From NCBI RefSeq assembly GCF_901000735.1, contig NC_081551.1, positions 21,046,545 to 21,110,544 on the forward strand: DNA of 64,000 nucleotides, written 5' to 3'. This document shows, piece after piece, positions 25,950 through 39,482 of the stretch. Within the stretch, counting starts at the first letter, position 1; each line of letters begins with the position of its first letter. This DNA comes from Corylus avellana (Eukaryota; Streptophyta; Magnoliopsida; Fagales; Betulaceae). The position numbers were made by a program, and so were the translations under genes. The notes under the pieces were generated by a model. The model ran no database searches. It was given only the letters and a program-made list of their open reading frames with translations, and was not told the DNA's origin.

Positions 25950-26677
25950 GGGGAAGTTTCTAATAAATCCTTGAGCCGAATCAGCCGATGCGTAAAAAAA
26001 AAAAAAGCTCTGAATTTTTTTTTTTTTTTGGAATTTTTAGTCTCCACTAGAAAAAAGGTCGCAAGTCTTTCCGTTATATTTCTTCAAAATGTCTAAACCC
26101 TGTCATTTACTCTCAAAATTCACTGTTTTGCACATTAGCTTTTTTTTCATATCACTTTAAAATATTAATTTTTTTATTAATGTAATTAAAAAAATCAAAT
26201 CTAAAATAAAAAAATTTGTAGTAGTAGCCAACGGTGGAGCTGTCATCTCCAAACCAACCATGGGCAGCCACCCCAATGGGTGAGGGGTGGGTCACAGGCC
26301 ACCCCAACACCACCCCATGGTGGGTTTGCAGGTGGCAAGCCACCCCATTGTGGGTTTGGGGTGGCTCGCAAGCCACCCTAACACTACCCCATGGTGGGTT
26401 TGGGAGTGGCAACCTCACCGCTGGTCACGCCTTCATTTTTTTTTTTTTTTTTTAGATTTGATTTTTTAATTAAATTAATATTTAAAGGTGAGGTGAAAAA
26501 AGTTGATGTGGCAAAACAGTGAGTTTTTAGAGTTAATGACGAACGTTAGACATTTGGAATAAAATGTCTTATGACATCTTTTCGATTAACTCATTGACTA
26601 AAAATTTTTTATAAAAAAACGTTGAGAGTTTTTTTTGTTTTTATGCGTTGACTCAAAAATTTATTAGAAACTTTCCC
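25950..26677. mobile_element. Second family of Mutator-like non-autonomous element with GC-rich core
   Basis: The left end GGGGAAGTTTC and the right end GAAACTTTCCC are inverted complements, continued by similar sequence further in (TTTCTAATAAAT and ATTTATTAGAAA). The flanks are TTTTTTGTT (25941-25949) and TTTTTTATT (26678-26686), a 9-bp duplication with one mismatch. The centre, 26232-26433, is a GC-rich block of CCACCCC/GGGGTGG words with GGTGGGTTTG repeats. The open frames there are by-products of this repeat. Confidence 0.75.
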
Positions 26678-28765
26678 TTTTTTATTTTCACAATAAGTTA
26701 TAATTTTTGGAAAACTTCATTTAACTCCTCTCAACTTTCAATATTTTTATAATTATCCTTTTAAAATTTAAAAACTCTCAATTTAAATTTAGTATATTAA
26801 ATTTTCAATTTTTTCAATTTACATTCCGTTAGATATTTCTCTTAAACACAACATCACTTCTATGTTAGATTTTTTCGTTAAATCCTAACGAAATGGTGTC
26901 AAAATTACCAAAATAGTACCATTATATGCCATAAACGTATCACAAAATTCCAACCAAAGAAAAATAATTAAACACAAACATATCACAAAATTGAGGTTGA
27001 TTTGGATCAGTTCGGTTGCCGACTAGGTTCGGTCCTTTCAATAAAACATACAAACTCCGCTACCCCGACCAATCTGAAGCCCAAAACTACCAAACGTGTG
27101 TTAGATTTAGCCCAAGTCCATACTGACCGTGCAGGATTCGTTCAAGCTTGTGAGACTTTCAATTTGGCTTTGGATAAGGTTAGGTTTAAGCGGCCCAAGT
27201 TAAGAGATATGGATTGCCCGCAATTCACTGACCGCATTGTATGCAGTTCGGGTAGTCTCCAAATGGAAAGCCCACTTGTTTTGAACAGCTCGAGATTTGG
27301 GGTTTACCTATCTGAGACAGGTGGGCTCTCCACTTGTCATCTTTTGTTTGGTAACACAAATTGCTTACAATTCGATCAAATCTTGAGTGAGGACCGTAGA
27401 TTTCACAGATAGAGATTTTCCGCAATTTTGTTGCAATCTAAAGAGTTTCAATAAAACCCACCTATTCAAATACGTTTCGAACATCTCACCCACTTGTAAG
27501 GCCAGGACTCTATAGAAGTTTCCCTACATTTAATTTTCAAATTACTAATAATTCAAACAACAAATTCCTGGATTCAATTCAACTTTCATACAGGAGTACT
27601 TTTTTTTAATGGCTTTCACATTGTGTTTACATTTCTCATAGCTGTCACATGACATAGTGTTACGTCACATGACATAGTGTTACCTGCGAAAAAAAAAAAA
27701 AAAAAAAAAACATAAAACAAGATGCCAAGTGGATATATAGCTAGAGAACGACTGAAATAAACCAACCGAAAAAACGTCTAATATCGACCATGCAAAGGGA
27801 AGACTAGATTTCAACACTGTCCCTCATGACATGTGCTTTCAGCAAGTGGAAAACAAAAAGGACAAGATGCAAGAGTCTGACCAAATTGAAAAAAACTAAG
27901 AAGGTGAGGCAAATTTAAATAGATAATATAATTGACCATCCAATATATATTATTGTTCTTTTTTATGTATATCCTAATTAATCTGTGGCTGTGCTTCTCA
28001 GCCTTCTCTTATGAATCACAATAAAGGTAGTCTGACTGATTTAGGATTATAGTTTTTTCACTTTCTTTTTTTCTTTTTTTTCTTTTGAATTTTTGCATAG
28101 ACAATTGAAAATGAAAAGAAAATATATTTATAGAATAGTCTATGAAAATAAATAAGAATATTATTTATCCCAAAAACTTAACTTAAAGGTAAATGATCAA
28201 TTTAATTATTTAATTAATATTTTAATATTATCTTGAATATATGCCGGCTCAAACTTCACCTCACCAAGTGATACGTAAAATATTTAAATTATCACCTATT
28301 CCACAAACCTAAGCAGATAGAAAATTATAAATTTAAACATTTAATTAATATTTTAACATCACTAATTTTATCTCTCATAAAGTTTAGTTGAATCTAAAAG
28401 CAAAATTAAATGTTCCTAGCTTGATTTACTGAAAGATAAATGTTATTAGTAGACTGATATACAATTGTCATATAACTCGAATGACGTGACAGTGAAAATC
28501 AATCATAAAATCATCAGTAAGGGCTTATAAAAAGAAAAATCCTGGACTAATTTTCACTACAATGTCATCCCAGTGGTATGACAATCGTATAATAATATGC
28601 TAAATAACATTACTTTTGCTCAAAAACAAGATTGTTCTAAAATTACGCATCTCATACATACCAAATGATGAAATATGAATTGAGTAATGCTATTTAGGTT
28701 GAATTGTCAATCTTTTTTTTAGAACATGTCTTTGTTTTTTGAGTAATGATATATATTACACTTCT

Positions 28766-29115
28766 ATATCACATTATTTTAATGGGTTGATGTGACAGTA
28801 CATCAGTACCCATCAATTATTGAATCAACCATTGTTATAAAAAAATAATAATATAGAGGGTTGAAGAGCACATGGCACTGTCACATTGGCCCAATGAGAT
28901 AAAAGCATTACACATCATTATCTTAACCATCTTTCATGGGTTTAAAATATCACATTATTTTAATGGGTTGATGTGACAGTACGTCAGTACCCATCAACTA
29001 TTGAATCAACCATTGTTATAAAAAAATAATAATATAGAGGGTTGAAGAGCACATGGCACTATCACATTGGCCCAATGAGATAAAAGCGTTATACATAATT
29101 ATCTTAACCATCTTT
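28766..29115. repeat. Direct duplication of a 169-bp unit, period 181 bp
   Basis: Bases 28766-28934 and 28947-29115 are nearly identical, both running from ATATCACATTATTTTAATGG to CTTAACCATCTTT with only a few base changes. The unit contains inverted-repeat-like words (TAATG/CATTA) seen in the small elements near 44.9 kb, so it may be a tandemly doubled MITE. Confidence 0.85.
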
Positions 29116-30039
29116 TAACTATATCTTTTTTGCAAATTTAATGGATCAACCATTAGATTTGTGAATTCATTTGAATCTACACAAATTCAATAGTGGATTC
29201 ATCGAGTAATTCTAGGTGACCTACCTGTGTCCCACTAAAAATGATGTGGCTATTAAAATTACCCTTTGATCAAAATTCAATAATGATTAATTACAAGTTC
29301 AATAGTGATTTTAATAGTCACATCATTCTTAGTAAAACATAAATAGACCATCTAAAATTACTCGAATTCTTCCTTTCACTATAAAAAAAAAATAAGTGAA
29401 AGATAAAACAAAGAATCATTTTTATCATTTCTCAAGAGACGAGAGTACTAAGATGGAATGTAGTTTACAAGAGCAGTTAAAGGCACCACGTTGTTTAGAC
29501 TTTTCTCTTAAAAAAATAAAAAATAAAGTTGTTTAAACTTTAAAGGAAAGGATTAAGGAAGTTGTTCGAGAAGCCACGTGATCTTAATTAATGAAGGGTT
29601 CCATCGTAATGTGAATGCGCGGGTTCATACGACCGAGGTACGAGTCAATCTAAGAGTAATCGCTTGCTGAGCTGCTCAAGAGGATCGGCGGTCAAGTTCT
29701 AGTATGTGCCAGAAGATTTGCTCAAAGGGGGACAACGTCAAACTGAGAAAACTCCGCCCACCAATCTTAAATTTCAAACTTTGAGCTAATTAACATTTAA
29801 TATAAATCTGCTTAATTAAGTTACCCTTCCCTCTAATCTCCCCATTAAACGAATCACTCAAATCTATTAGAAATTGAACAACGGTAAAATGGGTTATGTG
29901 AAGAATAAATTAAACATATATGCAAGCCCAATTTAGTTGCTGCTAATTTCTTCTAACTCTCTTTGTGGAATTGTAGCTCTTCTCTATATATACTTACTTC
30001 TTTTGTCCTTAATAAATTCATTCATTCAAAAAGAGTAAG

Positions 30040-30295
30040 AGCATGTTTGAGATTGCGTTTGAAAAATATAATTTTTAAGTCAAAAAGAGTTTTTGAGCAA
30101 AAGCTTCATTTTTAAGCTTTTGCCGAAAGTGTTTTTTTTTTTTTTTTTTTGCAATTTTTAGGCTTTTTAGACCCTTAAAAACACTTTTATTTATTTTTTA
30201 TCAAATGAGTACCTTTTTTTTTTTTTTTTTTTAAATGAACTTTTTGAGTATTAAAAGCACTTTAAAACCTCTCAAGCGCAATTCCAAATAGGCCA
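30040..30295. mobile_element. MITE-like hairpin element
   Basis: Left end AGAGCATGTTTGAGATTGCG is almost the same as the ends of the 514-747 element. The right end (CGCAATTCCAAATAGGCC) is a more diverged inverted copy. Long poly-T runs sit inside. No coding capacity. Confidence 0.6.
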
Positions 30296-30315
30296 TAAAA
30301 CCCAATTATTAATTA

Positions 30316-30660
30316 AAATCCTAGTCGCGTTCAAACAAATTATTTACTGGCCGGTCTCAATGCCGCCTTCCAAAAGTGATTTCTATTTAATTCCTGAATC
30401 TGACTTGTACTTAAACTCCTTGTTTTTCAAAGAACTATACAAACTTTGTAGTGCTTGATTTTCAATAGACTTTGAGTTACTTTTGAAGTGTTTTTCAAAA
30501 TGTTTCAATTTCGTAACCAAAATTCTCGTATTTGCTTAGTTTTATGCTTTGATTAATTTTGGTCACTTTGTGTGTAGTTTATTTTAAATTATCTGCGATT
30601 GTTGAGATAATTGAGAAAACATAGATTCACTCCCCCCTCCCCCTCCCCCCAAGTATTCTT
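30316..30660. mobile_element. LTR-end-like remnant
   Basis: The stretch around 30470-30620 follows the same word order as 4085-4290 inside copy A: TTACTTTTGAAG, then TTCAAAA, then TTTCGTAACCAAAAT, then a GATTGTTG end. This suggests a decayed LTR of the same retrotransposon family. No internal gene remains. Confidence 0.45.
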
Positions 30661-31699
30661 TGAAGTCATTGGAAAAATTTCACTCGAGCTCCGGATGCCC
30701 ACAAATCCTCACTGAGAGGGACGACCACCCCTTGGTGATAGGAGGCCACCCCTCACAGAGAGGGGTAAGTACCCCATTGCCCCTCACAAAAGGGGGGCCG
30801 CCACCCCTCATCCGGTAAGAGGTAGCCTGTAGCCCCTCTCATTAGTTAGTGATGGTCGGCCACCCTCTCTTTCCTTTTTTTTTTAAAAAAAAAAATATTT
30901 TAAATATTTTTGTTTATGGTATATTTGTAATTTAAATTAACTAGCTCATAACTCCTGCTATGAGCGAGATTCTTCATTGTAATTTTAAAAAGGCATGTAA
31001 AAAATCTATCACTATTCTTTCAATAAAAAGACACTGCATAAATATATAAAACACAAAGTAATTATCAAAGCATTAATAGAAAGTTAGCAAAAATCTCTAT
31101 ATTGTAATCGAAAGGGTTTCTATTCCTTTTATTTACAATAATCAAATAAATTTCTTCCTTCATTTACCCTAAAAAGAAGAAAAACACTTCCAAAATGCTA
31201 CAAATTCGAGTAAATCACACAAACAAACAAAAAAATCTCATAAAACATTCAAACAAATTAAACACGTACATGAGACCCTTAATTTTAGTTTAATCCTTAT
31301 AGATTAAAACATATTAAAATCTTTGTTCCTATATCAATAGTTCAAAAATGAAAAAATAAAGTATAAAGGAAAAAATAGCAAGCCAGGCAAGGGAAATAAT
31401 AAGCATGACATGTACAATAAGCACATAATCTGTCAAACCAAAAATTATGTGACACGATTTCAAAAAAAAAAAAATTATGTGACACTAATTGATTGGTCTG
31501 ACATGACATATCATTAATTAATTAGATAGTAGATTGGGCTAAATGATATATTTGCAATCCTAATTATCAAAATTAAAAATTAAAAATACTAAATTGAAAT
31601 CCCATCATCAAAACGTAGAGACTAAGTTTAATTTTTCTCATAAGTTAATGATGAAAAGGTCAAGGTTTTACTACATCCTCTTGATAATTTCTGCATCTA

Positions 31700-32438
31700 T
31701 CAACCGCGCCATGGGGTACGTTTTATTGCATGAGGATTCTATAAAAAATAAAAAATAAATAAAAAAAATCTAATAATTGAAATTATTATTCTTCCCCAAA
31801 TATTATAAGGAGAGATCGAAGTTGAGCAGAATAAAAAAATTAAGTAAAAAAAAAATAAATAAAATTGAAAGAAGGAAAACGACATTCTGCCTTCCTCCCT
31901 TGACCCTGTTTCAAACCCTCGCGAGGGTCGACTTTGACCACTACTTTTCTAACTTTCCCTTGCCTGGCTGCTATCTCTCTGTCTCTCTGTCTCTCTCTCT
32001 ACTACTTTTCTTTTCTGTTCTCACTCTTTTTTTCACCCTTATTTTGTTGTGTTTCCTCTCACCACTACTACTTTTCAAGTTCGCACTTACCAAAGGCAAA
32101 GAAAATTCTCTTGTCCTTATTATTTTGGTGGGGTTTTCCCTCTTGTTTCAACCTATCCCCCACACACACCATCTGTATTATAACCCCTCTTCTTCTTTAT
32201 TTCTTTCTTCCTTCTTCCCTACCACTGCGCATGCTTTTCAAACACCTCCCCCTATGATCAATTTAATGATCCTGCTGCTACCTTCTGTGTCTCAAAAACA
32301 TGCAACCTTTTCAAATGAAGCAGCTTGCAGCCCCAGAATACAAAGGCAGGGGCATAATCAAACCACATAAAAAGGGCGGCATAGAGGAGGTCCAGAGGGA
32401 TCAGTCATACACCATTTGTAGCCGCCAATACACCCCTT
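31700..32438 (+). promoter_or_regulatory. CT-rich upstream region of the bHLH gene
   Basis: Long pyrimidine tracts (about 31975-32060 and 32190-32250) precede the start codon, typical of plant promoter or leader sequence. Open frames of 197 and 107 codons here are low-complexity Leu/Ser/Phe translations of these tracts. No clear TATA box was fixed. Confidence 0.4.
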
Positions 32439-35293
32439 ATGGACTCCATCTTCCTGCTTGATGAAAGCGGCCGCGCCAACTTCTTCAGCTTGATAATGCA
32501 GTCTATTGGCTCTACTTACATATGCCTCTGGCAATATGCTCGCCCCACCAAGTATATATATCTATATGCACTACATATAGTACTACTGTCTACTACTCAT
32601 CTCTTTCTCTCTTTCTCTATTCTTGTGGCAGCTGGCTAACATGTTTGTTGATCTTTGCAGCTGTTTATACATCAAGGATGGATTCTTTTACGAAGAGAAC
32701 ACCCAACCAAGCTCTTCTTCTGGGAGTCTGGCTAGGAGATTTTTTGATGAGTACCTGCTATCTGTTTTTCCGGTGGAAAATGAGTAAGAAATGATAACTA
32801 GCTAGTAATTGTGATGATGTTGCCATGTTGGATTTATCAAAACATGTTCCCCATATGTATGTATATAATCGCTTCAAGTGGGTTTTTGTTTTGGATACCA
32901 GATTCGTTCCAGGACTCGCTTTCAAGAATAGTCATCCCTATATAGAGTTGCCAGAATTGAATCTTCAAAGACTGGCAAGGACTGAAGTTCAGCGACAATT
33001 CTATCAGGTACATATATATATATATATAATTGCATTTTGTTGATTAATTGAGACCATGAATATTCCAAGTTTTGTTAGCTAAATTCATTCTTTCTATGCT
33101 TGTTTTTTCACAGGAAGCGAGGATTAAGGTTTGTGGTGATCGATGTTTCTTAAAGCTTTATATTTGATATATTTAACATAACAACTATGTATTAGGCCAT
33201 TGGCCGAATTACCTTTAATTCTCTGAATCTTTTTCTTGTTCTTATAAGTTCATTATAAAAATAGTGAAAGATATTAAAGATTTGTGTTTGTTTATTGATT
33301 GCAGACTGCAATTTTTATGGGGTGCAAGAGTGGAGAGATTGAGATAGGTTTGTCCAATGTGTCGTCTCAGGTAAGAAATTAATTAACCCATTATCACATG
33401 TTTTATATAAGAAATCTTCTAGCATTATCTAGTTTTCTTTGTGAGTGAAAATGATATTTTGCCAGCTCGACATTGAAAAGGAAATGAGGAGCTGGTTTCC
33501 TGAAGATTTCTCTCAGCAATTTTCCCCATTTAGAGAGGCCCTTTTGAGACAGGAACAAAACCCACTATCATCATCTTCATCTTCCTTGAGATCACTTTCC
33601 ATGGATAGCCCTGACTCCTCATCCCTTCTCTTCAACATTCCAACCACTTCCCACTTTCCAGAAACCCTCGGAGAGATTAATCCTCTACTGCATCAAGTAC
33701 TCCCATTAACAACAACAACAACAACAACAACAAGTCCACACCAACAAGCAATGCAGGCGTTTGCAAGAAGTCGAAACATTCAATTCCCAGCTCCAGAGAC
33801 TGAAAATGCTGCAATGGCAAGAGCCATCCTCGCCGTTCTATCTTCAACTTCTTCAGCTTCTTCTTCATCATCGCATCAACCCCACCAAAATTTACCTTAC
33901 AGCCATCGGGTAAATTCAAAGGCTGGTGCATTCAAGAGCTACACTTCAGCTTTAGGACCAAGAACCCAGATGGGAGCCAATGTTTGCAACCAAAGCATGC
34001 TGAAGAGATCATTTGCTTTCTTTAGAGACTTAAATTTTTTGAGACTCCATGAACGTATGCAAGCCACGCGCCCCACCTCCACTCAGCTTCACCATATGAT
34101 CTCAGAGCGCAAAAGGCGTGAGAAACTCAATGAAAGCTTTCAGGCATTGAGATCACTACTTCCTCCAGGAACAAAGGTACTTATAACCGTATATTAAATA
34201 GTATTTCTCAAATGACAATGCATTAAATCTCTCTCTCTTTATAAGTATATGTATTAGTTAATCAGGTTATTAGGATTATGATTGATGAAAAATGTGTTTT
34301 TTTGGAGGCATGAAAAACTCTACCAAAACTCCATTGTTGATCCGTGAGACTCGGATCAATGTGATTCATTTATCTTTTTATGTTATTCTCATTCTGTTTT
34401 GTACGTACCAGTATATTGTTACAAACCCCACCTTGATCAAAATTATAATTTTTTTTTTTTTTTTTTTGGATCAAATAGAGAGACAAAGCATCGCTGCTGA
34501 CCACAACAAAGGAGTATTTGAGTTCTTTGAAAGCTCAAAACGAAGAGCTTACTCGAAGAAACCAGCAATTGGAGGCGCAGCAATTGGCTGCAAAAGAAGC
34601 TGATCATCATGAAGAGGAAACCAGCTCCTCAAGTGATCAAAGTCCCATGGTTCGGATTTCACACGTCCCAGAATCAACATCAGAAGAGAGAACAGTTAAT
34701 TTGCAAGTGATTATAAGAGGAGAATGCCAAATGGTTGATATGGTGATTCGCATTTTGGAATTCCTGAAGCAGGTTGAGAATGTAAGCTTGGTGTCCATGG
34801 AGACCACAACCCGGATATTAGAATCAACCTCCACTAATCGCATAACCATGAGATTGAGAATCGAGGTATGTAAATTTTAAGATAGACCCAAATTAAATAG
34901 GAGCTAGGTTTATATATATTTTGATTAAAAAAGTTATTTTGTGAAGATATATAGGTATATATGATTACCCTAGCTAGCATGAAAGTGATCATGTTTTTAC
35001 AAGATATATATGATGGCTAGCTTATCAAATAAATTAAAGAAAATCAAAAGGGTATTGAAAAAATAATAATATTTGGGGTACTACAATATCTTTTCTTACA
35101 ATTAATAATATTTCTATTACAAATTTAGATGGCAATTTAACATTTGATTAATGTTAATTAATTTGAAAAAGCGATAATAGACTTTTATATAATTCATGTG
35201 GTTTGAATTCATTGTTGGCAGGGAAATGAATGGGACGAGTCTGCCTTCCAGGAAGCAGTGAGAAGGGTTGTTGGAGACTTTGTACAATCATGA
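32439..35293 (+). CDS. bHLH041: bHLH transcription factor, bHLH041-like
   Basis: Eight exons join in frame: 32439-32551, 32661-32783, 32902-33007, 33114-33128, 33305-33370, 33466-34176, 34479-34865 and 35222-35293 (1593 nt, 530 aa). The fourth exon is a 15-nt microexon (EARIK). The bHLH domain, about residues 350-400, starts HHMISERKRREKLNESF and keeps the H-E-R pattern for E-box binding; the loop and second helix (LLPPGTK, then RDKASLL) span intron 6. The C-terminal part (HVPESTSEERTVNLQV, then ILEFLKQVENVSLV) looks like an ACT-type fold ending EWDESAFQEAVRRVV. A Ser-rich middle (residues about 165-280) resembles a low-complexity activation region. Overall order and length match Arabidopsis bHLH041 as I recall it. 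It should act in the nucleus. The exon 3 acceptor is the least certain junction. Confidence 0.9.
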
Positions 35294-35609
35294 CAATTCG
35301 ACTAATATGGCCGCCGGATTTATTCTGTTGCGGCTTCCGGTCGTTATCAATGGTTGCTTTTCCTCTTTCTCAGTCAATCTCAGCCATCAATTTCGGGTTC
35401 ATAAAATAATATTAGATTTCGTGATTAGTGCATCAGTAGCACACAGTTTTGAGAGCCAACCCCTATATCTAAGCATTTAATGTACGACGCCGTTTTGGCA
35501 TAACATTTTGGATTATTGTATTGATATCCTAACCACATACATATTCATATATATATATATATATATATAACGTTTTGTTTATAATTTCAATTTTGTGTGT
35601 TCTAGAATA

Positions 35610-35646
<37 letters not shown>

Positions 35647-36031
35647 TCTTGTACGATTTATGTGTCGCCCATTTTGACTGTAATTTTATAAGGAGACCAT
35701 GAAAGCGAATCCAACAAAGATTCATGGATGTATTAATTCAAAGGTTGTCCATCGTCAAAACTGAACCTTTTTTCAATATTTCTCACCAAACCACAGAATA
35801 GATAGGTTTCTTTCTTTATCTCCCATTATTTTTGTCTCTTTAACACTTGAAAAAGCCTCAGCTGGGACCCCCAATTCTGGCCGTCAATTGAGAAGGGGCT
35901 ACATGAAATTCTCTTGCCTTGTTTGAAAACCCAAATGAATTTTATTGGAGCTATTTCTTATTTACATTACATTGAAATGTAGAGGATAATTTCAATTAAA
36001 AAAAAAAAAAGAAAAAAAAAAAGAAAAGAAA

Positions 36032-36386
36032 AATGTAAAATTAGTCAATGTGATTTACTTGATTTGCAATTAACTCATTATGATATCAAAATAAACTCAT
36101 AGGCCCCTGAAGTATACCAAAAAAAATAATTTAGTCCTTACAGTCAAATTTTGTTCATTGACTTAACAGATCCTGATAGCGTGAAACGTCAAAGCTAATA
36201 AAATTGTGATACATGTCCTATTTAAATCAGTGTCACACTAACAAAATATGTTAAATTAGTCGACAAAATTTGACTGTATGGACTAAATTATTTTTTTGGC
36301 ATACCTCAAGGACCTTTGAGTTCATTTTGATATTACATAGAGCTAATTGTAAATCAGGTAAATTACAATGACTAATTTTACATTTT
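36032..36386. mobile_element. Inverted-repeat element with arms over 100 bp
   Basis: The left arm (AATGTAAAATTAGTCAATGT and on to GACTAAATT-type words) is mirrored by the right arm ending ATGACTAATTTTACATTTT. The whole element folds into a long hairpin. No frame and no certain target duplication because both flanks are poly-A/T. Confidence 0.7.
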
Positions 36387-36877
36387 TTCTTAAAATAAAA
36401 AAAAAAAAAAAAAAAACCTACGTGTCTTTTGTTGTCCCATGCAATAGCCTTTTGTTTGCGTCATGTATCACTAAGCCTATGGGTTAGCTAGCTAGACCGT
36501 GATGTTGTCATATGGACAATGGGCCACGCTAGTTTAGCTTTTTCACTAAAACGAAAACGATGGAGATTTTCGAGACGGCGTTTTTGACTTTCAATCTCTG
36601 AGAAATTGTTGTGGCCGAGTTACTTTGCTCAAGAGTCAAGGCAATGGTTTTGGTCATTCTTTCTTTCTTTCTTTTTTCTTTATTAATCTTCCTATCTGTT
36701 AGACAGGGTATACCGTTAATGTATTTATTTATTTATTTATGACACCCGATGTTTTAAGTGAATTTTTATATTAGTCTTTCGAAGAAAAAAAAAAAAAAAT
36801 CCAAAAAGAAAGCCATTTATTTTGGTCGCATGATGTGACAAATAGCATTACTTTTTATTTATTTGAATCAAATTCTT

Positions 36878-37333
36878 AGAGCATTTTCAATGGAGGAGCC
36901 AAATTTTTATGCAAAATGGCTTCTCAAAACTTATTTTTATCTAGTTTAGTTAATGAATTTTTAAATGCATCTACATCCGATTAGCTAGATTTTTATCTAT
37001 ATCATTTAAATATTATTAAAATTGAGAAAAGTTTTGGAAAAAAGAGAACATGTAAGAGAAAAAATGGAAAAAGTTTTGGGGAAAAGATAACATGCAGAGA
37101 AAAAGTAGGAAAAGATTTGGAAAAAAAAAAAAACAGATGAGAGAAACAATAAAAAAAATAAAATGACTCCCTTAAAAAATGCTGCTACATTTAACTTTTT
37201 TTTAGCTCTTCCAATCAAATATATATCTATTTTACATTTTTTTTTTGGCTAATCCAATGTAAAGGGTTTTTTAAACATTTGAAGAGTCATTATAAATACA
37301 AGTAATATTTGACTTTTTCATTGAGAATGCTTT
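36878..37333. mobile_element. MITE-like element with GAGCATTTTCAATGG-type ends
   Basis: Left end AGAGCATTTTCAATGGAGGA, right end TTTTTCATTGAGAATGCTTT, which is its inverted form with a few changes. The interior is A-rich with several AAAAGTTTTGG words. This end sequence resembles a common plant small-element type. Confidence 0.55.
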
Positions 37334-37462
37334 TATGGGGTGAAAGGGAAAGAGAAAAGAGAAAGGAAGGGAAAAAAAGGACTAGCAATATGATTAGGTC
37401 AAAATGTTCTATTTTAATTGGGTAATACAAGATATCATATTTTTATATCATATTTTTATATC

Positions 37463-37590
37463 ATATTATCTTATGATGTTGATGTGGCGTTCTAATTAAC
37501 TTTTTGATCAATATATATATATATATATAAAAAAAAAAAATTAATAATTAGTTCACAGTGCCACATCAACATTAATTGTAAGATAAAAAA
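37463..37590. mobile_element. Short palindromic element
   Basis: ATCTTATGATGTTGATGTGG at the left is matched by CCACATCAACATTAATTGTA at the right, around an AT-repeat centre. Probably a small MITE or its remnant. Confidence 0.5.
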
Positions 37591-39482
37591 GCAATAAAGC
37601 AATAAAATGAAATTTGTTGACCCAGTACTTCAAATGTTGGAATTTTCTTTTCTTGATGAATGAAAACTGAATATATTATATATATATATATATGGAAACA
37701 TTATTCACATGAAGTAATTCGAAAGTTGAATAGTTGAAATAGGAAACGGTCTCTATGGTTGCAACTGGGTTTGTAAGTGGGAAAAGGGATCGGACAAGTC
37801 AAAGTTGTTAGTTTAGGATGCAGTCAATCATCGTGACCATTTCTTTTTGCAACCATCAAGATTCAAGATGAACATTTATGGAGAAAGCTGCATTTTAAGA
37901 GTATAATTGCAATTTTGGTGATATTTCATTACTGTAGCCATCTAGCATTAATTTCTTTCAATCACAACCATACCATTACATGGATATGCTACACAACTTA
38001 ATTGGGATGTGATTGAATTGTAGCTAATTCATGCAACTAAAAAGAGGAGGGAGGCATGATGGGATCCACTTTTGGAAAGAAATATTTAGATATTTCCAGA
38101 CGTAAGACCAACCTATTTAGGCAAGTCAACTTTATTAGAGCCCTTTCTCATTATCTACCCAGATCAAACTGCAATTCAGTTGGTTAGAGTTTGACATTTT
38201 TTGACACAATTCAAGAATCCGACACAAACTCAACACAAAATTAGCAAATTGTGATTTAGTAGTTTGATCCATTTAATTAAATAAGTCAAGTTATGGTTTA
38301 ACTTACATAGTCTTATAGCCATGCCTCAACCCGACTTGAGCTCAACACACGACATAATAAATTCAAAATTGAATTGTATAATCCATTAGCGATGCTATTT
38401 AGACTGTCGGACCAAAGCTTGTACTAGGACGTTTCTCGGATCCTTCCAACACGTCTTATATTTTCCAGATTATTCCCATATATAGAAATGTTTTAAGGGG
38501 ACAAAAAAGTAGAATGAAATTAAAGAAGAAAGTTGTCATGATTTAGGCTCCTAAAAGGAAGAGTCCCAATACAATGAACCAAAGAGTCTATGTGTGCAAA
38601 TTCTCGGTTTCTTTCATCCCCCCCTTTTTGGTCCCCCGTACTATGACATTTCCTTGTGTTCATATCTCAATAAGCTAGTGGATCCCACCGCTAGAAATTG
38701 TTATTTGATCCTTCAAGGAATTTCCCCTTTCTCCCTACTTTTCTCACCCGTGACTCTCAAGAATCTCTACCAAACGTGGTATTGAACCCATGCAACATTG
38801 GGCAGGTGAAGAAAAAAAGATGAATCAAGAAGAAGAAGAAGAACCCAATGCATCATAAAATTCAACTTCCTCATGCAAACCTGTATCATTGCTAGAAATA
38901 GAATCCAGAGCAACTGAACTCATCTTACTTCATTTTTCTTATTTTTCTTTTTGGTTTTTTGGATGGGACTTCAAGAGAGAGAGTTCAAAGATGTCAAATT
39001 GGAACATGTTCATAGGAATTAGGAAGGAATAAGATAGTCTTACGGCTCTTTCAGTTTGGACTAGTAAGCACCAACAGCCTCTCAAGAAACAATCCAATGA
39101 TAAATGTAAGAACACCAACCTAGACACAAATTGTACCTATGGATATGATTAACAATTGGACAAATTGCTCTCCTTCCAACTTGCTCCTTCTGAACCAACA
39201 AAAATTCCATTCGATACATGTTGCTTAGTATATTAAACCTATAAACAAATCTATTTTACAGGACTGTCGTTGAGAACCTCAACATTTGACCATAAGAAAC
39301 AGTTGCATGTGATTCTGATTCAAAGACCTCTCCCAATATTAAAACCAAGCTGTGCCCACAAAAAAAGAACGTACCACCAATCAACCCGGAGAAGGCAATT
39401 GTATATCACAGGGAATGATCAACCCTGTCGGCAGATAAAAAGAGGAAAGACCTCCAACCGCGCTTCAAGCTCACATGTACAC

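Larger units (their letters stand above)
26687..31700. other. Gene-poor repeat region
   Basis: I see no gene that I can support. It contains a 20-bp tandem pair with GACATAGTGTTAC (about 27643-27683), a poly-A run near 27690, the direct repeat at 28766-29115, a hairpin element at 30040-30295, an LTR-end-like stretch at 30400-30640 (similar in wording to 4040-4290) and a GC-rich CCACCCC block at 30690-30865. A 136-codon frame at 27002 is treated as chance. Confidence 0.6.
35294..39482. other. Spacer between the convergent bHLH and RecA genes
   Basis: No gene is seen. It holds AT microsatellites (35545-35569 and 35612-35643), three hairpin elements (36032-36386, 36878-37333, 37463-37590) and poly-A/T runs. 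The rest is unremarkable AT-rich sequence. Confidence 0.6.

Noticed and set aside
26232..26433. GC-rich repeated words as a possible CRISPR array or coding region (73-88 codon frames)
   Set aside because: Units are of unequal length and in both orientations, inside a plant transposon with 9-bp target duplication.
27002..27412. 136-codon frame on the plus strand
   Set aside because: No recognisable domain, no splice context, and it lies in repeat DNA; treated as chance, though a decayed gene cannot be excluded.
31777..32370. 197-codon frame on the plus strand before the bHLH gene
   Set aside because: It is a low-complexity Leu/Ser/Phe/Pro translation of CT-rich promoter or leader DNA, with no domain and an overlapping frame of the same kind.
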